In this document: positions 30,412 to 39,724 of the stretch, piece by piece
Layout of the letters: every line of letters begins with the position of its first letter
How positions within the stretch are numbered: position 1 is the first letter of the stretch
Source of the DNA: Stentor coeruleus
Taxonomy: Eukaryota; Ciliophora; Heterotrichea; Heterotrichida; Stentoridae
Direction of reading: 5' to 3'
Length of the DNA stretch: 64,000 nt
Assembly (NCBI GenBank): GCA_001970955.1
Contig: MPUH01000025.1
Coordinates: 1-64,000 of the forward strand
Notes under the pieces: generated by a model
Told to the model about the DNA's origin: nothing
The model's database searches: none
Seen by the model: only the letters and a program-made list of their open reading frames with translations
Made by a program: the position numbers and the translations under genes

Positions 30412-31818
30412 TCAAAGACAAATAAAATCCTTTGCTTCCCAGTCAAAATGGATAAACTGTCCAGAAGCACTCCAGTAAATATGCCCATCATTTATTAAAT
30501 AATCAGATGAAGTCCAAAAATTGTGTTCCTTGCTTTGCCCTATTTGTGAATACGAATGCGAAGATAAAGATATTGTAATATATTTTCCTTTATGTATAAT
30601 AAAAAGTTGGCTTTCATATAAGAACATATTACACCTACCAGGTCCCGGTAGCCTAAGCATGAGTAGTTCAAATTTCTCCTTAGCAATATTTGCATACTCA
30701 ATAGTTTCAATCCCATTACCTCCTGCAACATATATTTTCCCATTCACAAATGTAGCACTAGGACATTCTCTAGCCACAACCAAACTTCCAAACTTGAACC
30801 ACTTTTTTTTATCTAAACTATACCTTTCACAATCCGCAATAGAACTTCTATTTGCACCTCCAATAACAAAAACACTCATATCCGCAGTGACTTGAGCATG
30901 ATTAAACCTAGCAACATTCATTTTCATAATCTCATCACATTTTTTCTCATAAAGCATAATTGAATAAGCATTTTTCTTAGCATCATCATCATATCCTCCA
31001 GTGATTATAAGTTTCCCATCTTTAGTTAATGACCATGCTGTTTTTGAAGGGAATTTTACTCTATCAAAAACCACATCACTGACGATTTTCTGTTTGACTT
31101 CATAAGATATGAGTTTTCCTGTATATGATACAACATTATATATAGTATCAAAAACAGGTCTTGGGACGTTTAATACTCGGAACCGATTTGTATTTATAGG
31201 TTCAATAACAGAAGGGGTTTTTACTATTCTATCATTAGTCTCTAAGTTTTCAATTGAGTTTTTTATATTACCAGAATTCCTGAGCATCAAGTTTTCCTTA
31301 TTAAAATTCCCTAATTCTATATCAAAACTCATGCTATTACCAAGCTGGGTTTTTATACTGAGAACAGGTAAAATCAAAGTTTTTTTCATTAGCTTAACAT
31401 TCGCTATATCTTCATGACTACAACAATCAGAAAAGTAATCAATAAGACTATTTTTAACATTGTTTGTATATAAACATGAACAAGCTTGTTGTAATTCTGT
31501 GAGGATTTGACGATATTTCTGCATAAATGATAAGGTAATTGTCTCTCCGAAAGTATCGATTTCACGACGTAAGGAATTAAGAAAGCTTGTGAGTGATCCA
31601 GTGAAGTATCTACGAAATTCTTCAAGTTCAAGGATTTCATTAGATAATCTAGAGCGAATTGCCTCGGTTAATATTGAGTCACGAGGGATATTGAGCATTA
31701 AAGGTTTGTGTTTTGATTCTGTAATATTCATAATGTGCATACTTATACATAGTTCACAGAATAAATCAGCACAACAGGTCACAGCGCAGATATTACTGCA
31801 CATTGAACATGTACTCAT
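30412..31818 (-). CDS. B-box-like zinc finger plus Kelch-repeat protein
   Basis: A 468-aa protein. Residues 4-37 are a B-box-like zinc module (C4, C7, C15/C16, C21, C24, H28, H37). A helical region follows (about 45-150). The C-terminal half (about 255-440) has Kelch repeats with the GG doublet: KLIITGGYDDD, SVFVIGGANRS, KIYVAGGNGIE, each followed by the expected Tyr and Trp or aromatic residues (DKKKWFKF). Proteins with a B-box and Kelch or NHL propeller often act as substrate receptors or scaffolds. There is no RING here, so ligase activity is not implied. Ends in TAA. Confidence 0.82.
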   Translation of the reverse strand: MSTCSMCSNICAVTCCADLFCELCISMHIMNITESKHKPLMLNIPRDSILTEAIRSRLSNEILELEEFRRYFTGSLTSFLNSLRREIDTFGETITLSFMQKYRQILTELQQACSCLYTNNVKNSLIDYFSDCCSHEDIANVKLMKKTLILPVLSIKTQLGNSMSFDIELGNFNKENLMLRNSGNIKNSIENLETNDRIVKTPSVIEPINTNRFRVLNVPRPVFDTIYNVVSYTGKLISYEVKQKIVSDVVFDRVKFPSKTAWSLTKDGKLIITGGYDDDAKKNAYSIMLYEKKCDEIMKMNVARFNHAQVTADMSVFVIGGANRSSIADCERYSLDKKKWFKFGSLVVARECPSATFVNGKIYVAGGNGIETIEYANIAKEKFELLMLRLPGPGRCNMFLYESQLFIIHKGKYITISLSSHSYSQIGQSKEHNFWTSSDYLINDGHIYWSASGQFIHFDWEAKDFICL

Positions 31819-31887
31819 ATTTTTTTAGTTGAAAATTTAGATAAAAAGTCTTTTTTGTTTTAGTGTAAAATGAATATAAAGTTTTTT

Positions 31888-31967
31888 GGATAATGATATA
31901 AGATAATCTGAATGTAATGTTATAAAAGGATAATGATATAAGATAATCTGAATGTAATGTTATAAAA
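31888..31967. repeat. Exact 40-bp tandem duplication
   Basis: Positions 31888-31927 and 31928-31967 are identical 40-mers in tandem, in the spacer between the divergent B-box/Kelch gene and the next + gene. There is no N here. It could be a real recent duplication or an assembly overlap. Confidence 0.9.
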
Positions 31968-32009
31968 TGTTTATGAAATTTGGGTTATTGTAATAATAAA
32001 ACGTATTTA

Positions 32010-32444
32010 ATGAGTAATTCGAAAAACAGCCAAATCTCGACAAAATCTGCGTCAAAAGTCCCTCATGATAATATTAACCCTTTTCTAAAAGAACTTATAA
32101 CATCATGCGAAGGCCAAGCTGGGAAAACCGACTTCTCATTCGACTTAAACCAGTCGTTTAAAAACCAAGACTCTCTATTTTTCAAAGAGTCCATAGAAAA
32201 AGAACAGCTTTTTTTATCTGAACTTGAAGCTTTAAACATGTCAATAATCCCAAATGAAAGCAATTCTGTATCTTTTATTAAAGCTTCAGTCCTTGAGATA
32301 CATAAAAACTGCAATAATAAAGAAGAATCATCAATAAGACTTAGACCCCTTGTTTTGGAAACCACAGAAATAAAGCAAAAGTGGTGGTGTCAAGGTTGTT
32401 ATATGACTGAGTTAAAATCTCATAATCATTGCATTACTATGTAG
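32010..32444 (+). CDS. Hypothetical protein, 144 aa, Cys/His cluster at the C-terminus
   Basis: The first ATG of the frame is at 32010. The product is Ser/Asn/Glu-rich and mostly disordered. The last 20 residues hold WWCQGCYM...HNHC, a C-x2-C plus His/Cys arrangement that could bind a metal ion. No family is recognised. Codon use matches the neighbours. A divergent promoter with the B-box/Kelch gene is likely, in the 190-nt spacer that holds the 40-bp duplication. Confidence 0.55.
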   Translation: MSNSKNSQISTKSASKVPHDNINPFLKELITSCEGQAGKTDFSFDLNQSFKNQDSLFFKESIEKEQLFLSELEALNMSIIPNESNSVSFIKASVLEIHKNCNNKEESSIRLRPLVLETTEIKQKWWCQGCYMTELKSHNHCITM

Positions 32445-33326
32445 TGTATTTAATTAACTAAAAGAATGTATAAAATTATTATAATTATTGTTTTGATATT
32501 TATATGTAATTTATGTTTGAAGTCTTTTAATCAGAATTTGGCATATTTATTAGATTTTTTTTTGAAATGATTATGTTTAAGATTAGTTTTTATGCAATAT
32601 ATGGATTTGTAGGATTTCGATATGCATATTATGAGGAAGTTTGGAAAAGGTTTTTGAGGTGAAGATTGAGAATGATTTTAGTGTTGAAGAAGATGGTTTT
32701 GGTGATGATAGGAAATGTGAATGCTGTTGATGGATTTCAATTAGGAAAAAAAATTAGAAATTTTATGTTGTGCTTTGGATAAGTTCAGGAGATTTGAGGC
32801 TGTTTATAGTTGTTTATAGGATACATTTTAAAAAAATCACACAATTTCTTTAGGAATAAATACTAATAATTATTATTTTATTTGCAAATATAGATTTGAG
32901 TTTTGATAAATCATTTGAAAATTTCCCTTACAGCCTCAAACTGTAAATCACTATTTTTTCACTGGTAATTTATGTGATGTTTATTATTATTGTATATATA
33001 AAAATAACCCTGGTACTTAATTAATATTTCAAAATTTGACGAATTATTAAACTTATCACTATTAATTATCTTTAAATAAAACCTCCTAATAAACTTTCAC
33101 AGTCTTTTCATTTAAAATTACTCTTCCATATTAGCTTTAATCATAACTTTTTGTTGTAATTTTTTTAGAAATTTCTGCTACGAATATAATAAAATACTAA
33201 CAATAACAAATAAAGATCTGTTTTAACTATTTCTATATATAAACCCACTTAAACAAGACTTATAAAGACTATTTTTTTTTTCTACCATATTACAAAACCC
33301 ATAAAGGATAATAGTATAATTTGTAA
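32445..33326. other. Intergenic, no gene seen
   Basis: 882 nt. The first half is G/T-rich (32560-32850), then C/A/T-rich (32990-33326) up to the next ATG, with a turnover near 32860. An 11-nt inverted match (TTTGAGGCTGT near 32790, complement near 32930) is the only structure noticed. Confidence 0.55.
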
Positions 33327-34196
33327 ATGAGTGACGATGAAGAAATCAATTATGTTAGCCCAAATGTGAAGGATGAGGGTGATCTACCCAATGGAGTTAG
33401 AAGCTTATTTACCTATGCTTTTACACTTAACTGCCATTTAGATGATGCTAGTATAACAAATGAAGAAAAAGAGACTCTTTCAACTCTTGATATTTTAGAA
33501 GTTTTTGAGAATTTCAAAGATCTTGTACTTGATTTATTGAAATTTAAGCAGAAATTCAAAAATACAGATATGGCGGAACTTGCAAATCGCTCTGATCAAT
33601 TCGAGACTATGATTCAGAAATTAGAAGCCAAAGTCCGAACACACATTGGTATTGAACAACAGTTAAAATTACACATAGAAAGCACTCAGTCTCAATATGA
33701 AGAACTAGAAAAACTCAATACCCAAATGAAAAAAGTATCCAACCCAACGAACTCCGAAAAATGCAACTGTGAAAAGCATGAAAACGACATCAAAACTATT
33801 CGCGACAAACTAAGCGAAACAGAAAAAGACTTCAAAAAAAAAGAAGCAGAACTAATCCGACTAACAAGCGAAAATGTAAAACTTAGAAAAATCCTCGAAG
33901 ACAAAAGCCGACAAATGCATTTACTGAAAAAAGCAATAAAACCAAAAGGTGACTACCTAGAAAGCAACGAGTACATCAAAAAGCAAATCGAAGAACAAAA
34001 CTCAGAAATAATAAAAATCCAACAGAAACTAAAAAAAGACATTTACGGCTGGTCATTTAAAAAACCGGCCAGACAAAAGTCCACAAAGCGTAGTAATTCG
34101 CCAATAAACAATAGTCAATATATATCCCCAGCATTTAAAATTGCTCAAAAGTACATCCGTGGGCATATTCGAAGTTTTTCAGAACATCAATATTAG
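33327..34196 (+). CDS. Coiled-coil protein, 289 aa
   Basis: The acidic N-terminus (MSDDEEINYV) is followed by a helical segment and a long coiled coil (about 85-235) with heptads such as QLKLHIESTQSQYEELEKL. A basic, Ser-rich tail ends in KYIRGHIRSFSEHQY. No catalytic domain is visible. The codon set shifts to C-ending codons between about 33670 and 34060. It sits 12 nt before the EF-hand gene on the same strand, so the two might be co-transcribed or share regulation. The stop TAG is followed by a second in-phase-independent TAA. Family unknown. Confidence 0.7.
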   Translation: MSDDEEINYVSPNVKDEGDLPNGVRSLFTYAFTLNCHLDDASITNEEKETLSTLDILEVFENFKDLVLDLLKFKQKFKNTDMAELANRSDQFETMIQKLEAKVRTHIGIEQQLKLHIESTQSQYEELEKLNTQMKKVSNPTNSEKCNCEKHENDIKTIRDKLSETEKDFKKKEAELIRLTSENVKLRKILEDKSRQMHLLKKAIKPKGDYLESNEYIKKQIEEQNSEIIKIQQKLKKDIYGWSFKKPARQKSTKRSNSPINNSQYISPAFKIAQKYIRGHIRSFSEHQY

Positions 34197-34208
34197 TAAG
34201 TTATAAAT

Positions 34209-34640
34209 ATGAACCAAGGTTTAGTTGGGAATAAAATCCACTATAGGGATATTTTCAATTTATATGCAAAACAAGGGAAAATCACTAAAGATAAACTTGA
34301 AGAAATGTTTAAACTAGTTCAATTATACCCAAGTCCTGATGAAATGGAAAAGTATATGAATATTGTTTTTGAAAGTAGGACTCAAGCTTCATTGGATGAT
34401 TTTTTAAAATTGTTTAAAATGAGATGTGTCAGTCAGGAATATACAAGTGAAGAGATTAAAAAAGGGTTTATTTTACTTAGTGATGCTGAGAGGAAATTAC
34501 ATATTTCTAAAGTTGAAGATCTTATAAGAAGCCATGTTGCTGACCCGAGGGAACAGGAATTTCTTATTGACCATATGAAGCATTTTACTGATGAGCATGG
34601 GTTTGTGGATTATAATGAATTCATAGCGAGCTCATTTTAA
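34209..34640 (+). CDS. EF-hand (calmodulin-like) protein with degenerate loops
   Basis: A 143-aa protein of calmodulin/centrin size and helix layout. Helix-loop-helix units are visible at IFNLYAKQGKITKDKLEEMF, the FESRTQASLDDFLKLF unit, FILLSDAERKLHISKVEDLI and FTDEHGFVDYNEFI. None has the canonical D-x-D-x-D-G loop; the last keeps Asp, Gly and the terminal Glu. Calcium binding is therefore weak or absent at most sites (inference), as in many ciliate myosin-light-chain- or radial-spoke-type proteins. Its start is 12 nt after the stop of the coiled-coil gene. Confidence 0.75.
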   Translation: MNQGLVGNKIHYRDIFNLYAKQGKITKDKLEEMFKLVQLYPSPDEMEKYMNIVFESRTQASLDDFLKLFKMRCVSQEYTSEEIKKGFILLSDAERKLHISKVEDLIRSHVADPREQEFLIDHMKHFTDEHGFVDYNEFIASSF

Positions 34641-35326
34641 GGGTTTAGTTTTAATAAGCTTATAAGAATTAGTGGGTTTTAGGGTTGAGGATAGATATGG
34701 TTTTTTTGTATGGAGGATTTAGTTGATTTTTTTTTTTTTGAAGGGGAAATGATGAGAAGATTAGATTGGGTTGGAAGGTTGTAGAGTTTTAATTATTTTT
34801 TTTGAGAAGGGTTTTTGGATGATAATGATAATAAATAGAGTTTATTGAAAAGCTAATACTTATGGTTAAAGCTGGGGTGTAGAAATTTTAATAAAGATAG
34901 AGTAGAGATTTAGAGGAATTTTTTGAGGAATGGGGTGTTAGATAGGTTTTTAGAAAAATAGTATGTGATTTGATTTGAGCAAAATTGAGGATACTCGAAT
35001 ATATCATGTATTAAAGTGATAACAAAAAAATCAGCAAGCCCGATCTTTCCTTATCCCCAAGATCATAAGGATAAAATCTCTTCAACGATCTTAGAGCTTA
35101 TTACAATAAGCGATTTCCAACAAATAAAATAAAAAAAATATTCCTAGTTTTACATAACTTATAAGTATTTTCCACACATTTTATTCCTACTTTATATATT
35201 TTTACATTTTTTTTATACATGTTTTATAAATATTTGCTATATTCTAATTAACATTATATATTATACTTTCTTATATATACATCCAAAATAAACTATAACA
35301 TTAATTAACTATAATTTAATACATTA
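34641..35326. other. Convergent intergenic spacer, no gene seen
   Basis: 686 nt between convergent genes. Positions 34641-34985 are strongly G/T-rich with very few Cs; after about 35030 the + strand becomes C/A/T-rich. The turnover lies near 35000. No RNA gene is recognised. Confidence 0.6.
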
Positions 35327-36439
35327 TTAGTTATGTTGATTTTTCAGTAAAAATTTCCTAAACCACCTTTGGATTCTTACAACAGCCTCAACATTCCCAA
35401 CATTTATTTCAAAGCCTTCAAAATCCACAATAATCCTAACAGAACTTGAAAATTCTATAAATTCTTTAAGCCTATATTCCAAACTTAAAATGCTTTCTTT
35501 AATATTTTTAATCCTCTTCCTAATACTCAACCCTTTACTCTCTTTTTCATTATCAGTAAAAAACTTATTCGGAGGTAAAAAAAATGAATCAGCCTTTTTC
35601 TTAGCCGAAACTGGAGTTATAAACAATCCAGCATCAATTCTTTTAGACCTTCTTATTTCCATAGCATAAGGCATAGCTACAATACAAAGTTTATTTTTTA
35701 TTTGACGACCTGATGATGATATCGATACAATTTTTCTTGAAAAATTAATTTTCTTCTTAAGTTCCTCTGGGGTAAATAAAAACTCAGCTTCTGGTTTTAA
35801 GTTTCTTGAAGGTTTAGATGAGTTTATTGAAAAAGATGGCATTTTCGATGTACTTTCAGAGCTTTTGAATCGAAAGTGGTATTTAATTGGTTGTGGGCAT
35901 AGAAGAGATGCTTTTTGCGCTAAAGAGGTTAGAAAGTGTGTTGGTCCTAATGAGGTTTTTGATAAAGATAACGCTTTTTGGAGAAATATTAGTGCATTTT
36001 CTGGTCTTTCTACATGAACAAGTTGAGATGCGATGTTGTAGTAGATAACACCTTGAAGTTCTGAGTTTATGGAGTTTTCAGAGATCTCAAGTGCTTTGAA
36101 AGCTTGTTGCAAGGCAATTTTATGAAGACCTAAAGCTGAGTTTGATGAGCAAAGATTCATTAAAGTGCCTACAGAATATTGTATTTCTGCAGGACAACTA
36201 GGGATAAAAAGTGCAGCTCTAGTTAAGTAAATTATAGTCTCTTTGTAATTCCCTAATTTATACTGTATACAAGCTAAATTGTTTAGCGTCATAACTTCTT
36301 CTATTCTAGGACGTTCTGATTTTTGAAAAACATGTAAAATCCCTAACAATGTATTTTCAGCAGAATGGTATATCCCTTCTGACACAAATATAAGTCCTCG
36401 ACGATTTTCCGAAAATATTTCTTCATTAGAATAGTTCAT
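35327..36439 (-). CDS. TPR protein with C-terminal IQ motif
   Basis: A 370-aa protein. Residues about 10-185 are consecutive helical pairs with TPR spacing (MTLNNLACIQYKLGNYKETIIYLTRA, GVIYYNIASQLVHVERPENALIFLQKAL), probably four or five repeats, a protein-interaction solenoid. The middle is basic and disordered. The C-terminus (about 350-368) has an IQ-like calmodulin-binding segment, VVRIQRWFRKFLLK. Starts at the ATG at 36439 and ends in TAA. It is convergent with the EF-hand gene, so an interaction with a calmodulin-like light chain is conceivable but only inferred. Confidence 0.78.
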   Translation of the reverse strand: MNYSNEEIFSENRRGLIFVSEGIYHSAENTLLGILHVFQKSERPRIEEVMTLNNLACIQYKLGNYKETIIYLTRAALFIPSCPAEIQYSVGTLMNLCSSNSALGLHKIALQQAFKALEISENSINSELQGVIYYNIASQLVHVERPENALIFLQKALSLSKTSLGPTHFLTSLAQKASLLCPQPIKYHFRFKSSESTSKMPSFSINSSKPSRNLKPEAEFLFTPEELKKKINFSRKIVSISSSGRQIKNKLCIVAMPYAMEIRRSKRIDAGLFITPVSAKKKADSFFLPPNKFFTDNEKESKGLSIRKRIKNIKESILSLEYRLKEFIEFSSSVRIIVDFEGFEINVGNVEAVVRIQRWFRKFLLKNQHN

Positions 36440-37413
36440 ATAAATTTTATCAAATCCTCGGCTTTATACTATTTTTATACTATCAAAACATTTTCCCTAA
36501 TATAAAAAACTGATATCATAAAAAATACTTTGTTTATTAGAAAATCTTATTAATTAGTATATAAAACAATCAATAATAAAAGAAATTTATAGATTTATTT
36601 GTGTTTGTTTTATATAAAACTAAGATTAATAAGGTATATATAGATAAGTGAAATTATATGTTTTGATATATTATTGAGGATTATTATTATGTTTAAGTTG
36701 ATAATATATGATTTTATTGTTTATATTAGATTTTATATATACAATATGTGATAGTTAGGATTCCATTTTTTCTTAGGAAATTATGTTATAATAATAAAAT
36801 GTACGAATGAATGTTTGAGACTATAAATTTCTTCTTGTTGATCCATTATAGTAATACTTCTGATTATTGCTGGATCTAATATCGTCAGTGACTCAGATAA
36901 GAAACTTGTCTAGTTTGTTGGGTAAGAAAATCCCCTTCAAGCTAGGTATATGTATAGAAGAAGTATTTATAACAGATAAGGATTTTAGTATCCTACTGCG
37001 AATTCAGCAGTATTTTTGCGTCTCCGCTAAGTTTTATCTCACCTCATATTGACCAACATCTAAATGACGTCACTAACAACTATGGAATTTTTAACTCATC
37101 ATGGCCAAAGGATATCCTATCCATCTAATATCCTCTGCAAAACTACAGCCACGCTGATATTTTTTTCTCTTCTACACCCATAAAACCCCTTTTACCTTTT
37201 ACCCAAGAATAAACCCTAAGATTTTAATAATCTTAACCTACAAAAATCATTCAAAACCATTCAAAACTAATCAGAAACCCAAAAAAAACTATAAATTCTC
37301 TGCAAACCACAGTTTTTGCCTCATATGAAAACATCTTCCCCAAAAAAAAAATTCTCTCCACCCATCCTATAATCCTAAAAGTCTAAAAAAACCAAAAACT
37401 TTCTTCCATTATA
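36440..37413. other. Intergenic between divergent genes, holds an unexplained more GC-rich block
   Basis: 974 nt. 36440-36850 is AT-rich. 36850-37060 has higher G+C and more complex sequence than other spacers here, yet no ATG-initiated frame and no tRNA or snRNA pattern I recognise. From 37060 to the phosphatase ATG the sequence is C/A-rich and nearly G-free. Confidence 0.5.
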
Positions 37414-38616
37414 ATGAAAATCGTGGCTATTGTGCTTTTGCTAACCTCCTTAGCCTTATCATCTGATTCTCCAGTTCAAATACATACATCCATCGGCCAG
37501 TTACCTGGCCTTATAACCTTTACCTGGTCTACCCGTAATACAACTCCTACAACTTATGTGAGAATAGCATCAGGATCATCATGGAATTATTATCAAGGTA
37601 CAACTAGAAGCTTTAAAGACTCAAGTAATATTTGGGTTATACATTCAGCTACAGCTCAATTGACACCAGGAAGTAATTTACAATATCAAGTTGGATGCCA
37701 AGTTAATGGTTTTAGTAGCACACTTAACTTTATTGTACCTTCTGATCAAGCTTCAATAAATTTACTAGTTTTTGGAGATTTGTCTACTGCTGATGATGGA
37801 GCTGATACTTGGACAGATATGAATGATAATGCAAAAGACTTTTTGATACAAGGAATGATACATGTTGGAGATATAGCGTATGACCTTTCAAGTAAGTCAA
37901 GTACAGTTGGTGATAATTACATGGCAACTGTGCAACCTTTAGCTCATTATTTCCCATATATGGTCTGCGCAGGTAATCATGAAACTTCAGACAATTACTA
38001 CAACTACCTACAACGTTTCGATATGCCAAATACAAAATTTTATTACACTTTTACTATAGGATACATAAGATTTTTAGCAATCCATACTGAAGCTTTTATT
38101 TCTGAAACTGATATGTTACCATCAATGATGGCTTACATAAAAACTGTTCTCAATCGTAGTGATTCCGATAAAGCATCTTATCCTTGGCTTATTGTTTTTG
38201 GTCATAGGCCAATGTATTGTTCATCAATAGCAAAAGCTGATGCTTGTGGACCTGAGGCGAATACAATAAAACAATACCTTGAAGCTTTATTTAAACAATA
38301 CAATGTAGACATTTATATAAATGGACATGTGCATAATTATCAACGTACAGCTCCAGTTTATCAAGGTATAGCAACTTCTTCAAGTACAAATTATTATATA
38401 AACGCTAAAAGTACTTTATATGTGACAACAGGAGGATCAGGTTCAGATGGGTCTAATAGTAAAATTGATTGGACTGATGCTCCTAATTGGCTTATTGCTG
38501 GAGAAGAAGACTTTTCTTTTAGTGTCTTAAAAGCTTATAATAAAACCCATCTTTATTGGGAACAACTTAAAACCAAGAATAACCATATAACAGATGCTTT
38601 TTGGCTGGTTAAATAA
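37414..38616 (+). CDS. Secreted purple acid phosphatase
   Basis: A 400-aa metallophosphoesterase of the purple acid phosphatase family (hydrolyses phosphomonoesters at acid pH using a binuclear iron/metal centre). Signal peptide: MKIVAIVLLLTSLALS. A beta-sandwich domain runs to about residue 110. Metal-site motifs, in order: GDLS (D122; the usual GDxG), GDIAYD (D153, Y156), GNHE (N188, H189), GHRP (H264), GHVHNY (H305, H307). The spacing YDLSSKSSTVGDNYM matches animal ACP7-type enzymes. All ligands are present. It is probably lysosomal/phagosomal or secreted. A 15-mer at 37892-37906 looks like an intron but is coding. Confidence 0.95.
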   Translation: MKIVAIVLLLTSLALSSDSPVQIHTSIGQLPGLITFTWSTRNTTPTTYVRIASGSSWNYYQGTTRSFKDSSNIWVIHSATAQLTPGSNLQYQVGCQVNGFSSTLNFIVPSDQASINLLVFGDLSTADDGADTWTDMNDNAKDFLIQGMIHVGDIAYDLSSKSSTVGDNYMATVQPLAHYFPYMVCAGNHETSDNYYNYLQRFDMPNTKFYYTFTIGYIRFLAIHTEAFISETDMLPSMMAYIKTVLNRSDSDKASYPWLIVFGHRPMYCSSIAKADACGPEANTIKQYLEALFKQYNVDIYINGHVHNYQRTAPVYQGIATSSSTNYYINAKSTLYVTTGGSGSDGSNSKIDWTDAPNWLIAGEEDFSFSVLKAYNKTHLYWEQLKTKNNHITDAFWLVK

Positions 38617-38871
38617 ATAAGAATATTTTAGAAGGAAAATTTTAGTTTATAGTTTTTATTATGATTTTTAGAATTTACTTATAAAAGTTTGTGGTATAAA
38701 CAAATCAGGATAAGTTTTAGGTTGTATAGAAAATAAAGCTGGGAGGTAAGGAAGTATAGAGAAAAAGGAATATTTTTTTCAAAACTACTTCTTTAAAAGC
38801 CTTAAATCCTATGATTTTATATCAGAAAATCTCTAAATTATATCTTGATATTCTTACCAAACATAATAAAT

Positions 38872-39165
38872 ATGGGATTATTTTGGCTTGGGGCAAGTGT
38901 TGGTTACTTTATAAAACTAGGGAACAGCAAATCCAAACGTGTTTATCATTTCAGCCGTAAGATATAAAAAGGTCCATGGGAATTCCCAATTTACATGATT
39001 GTTGGTGGTTTAACTGCAGTGTATTTCGATTGGTACCGGAGGATAATATTAGAAGATGCTTGTGACTATGAAGAGACTGTAAAAACAAGAATTCAAGCTA
39101 AGACTCTAATGGAACAAGAAGTTTTCTATAGAGAGCCATCAATCAACCGCGAAGCTCATCATTAG
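38872..39165 (+). CDS. Small spliced membrane protein, 92 aa
   Basis: Exon 1 38872-38956, exon 2 38972-39165, joined across a 15-nt intron to give a continuous frame ending in TAG. Residues 2-17 (GLFWLGASVGYFIKLG) and about 33-46 (YMIVGGLTAVYFDWYR) are hydrophobic. The C-terminal half is charged and helical, ending SINREAHH. Size and layout resemble small accessory subunits of mitochondrial respiratory complexes, but no specific family is recognised. Without splicing only 32 codons are open, so length-based gene finding would miss it. It follows the phosphatase gene on the same strand. Confidence 0.72.
38957..38971 (+). other. 15-nt intron
   Basis: GTAAGATATAAAAAG, phase 1 (C|GT rebuilds Arg29). 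The unspliced frame hits TAA inside the intron. The spliced frame stays open for 64 further codons with credible composition. Confidence 0.85.
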
Positions 39166-39724
39166 TTAGTTAGACTTTTTATTAGTATTTACTATGAAAG
39201 GAAGAGAAAAAAGTCAATTTCATATTAGAGTAATACAAATACTAAGTAGTTTTAATATCAAAACATATAAAATATTAAAGAAAATTATAACTTTCTTATA
39301 TAAACCCTAACACAAACTCTTATGTTTAATTATTAATTTATATATATATTCAAACATAACTACCATATCACATTATTTCTTATAAATAATCAAAGCCACT
39401 CATAATCACTACCCTTATAAAAAAAAAACTTCCTTAACAATTACATGTACTTTTCATATTCTCACATCCACCATCTTATCCAAACTCAAAATACCATCTC
39501 CCAACTATTTTCATCTTAAAAATCTCACTTTATACTAAATCCTATCTCTAACCCTTACTTTCCATAAATCCATAATTCCACTATCAATCTTTTCTATCAT
39601 TCAACCAAAAACCAAAAAATCTCTTTCCTTATAACATAATTTTTCTTATTATAAAACTCTAATCTTAAAAACTAATCAAAAAAAAAATATCAAGCATTTT
39701 CTATTCATATCAAATATATAAATA
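39166..39724. other. Intergenic, no gene seen
   Basis: 559 nt before the large PHD gene. From about 39300 it is C/A/T-rich and almost free of G, like other 5' flanks here. No structure is recognised. Confidence 0.6.

Noticed and set aside
36867-37052. 61-codon open stretch on +
   Set aside because: Begins with CTG, no ATG, composition unlike coding neighbours.
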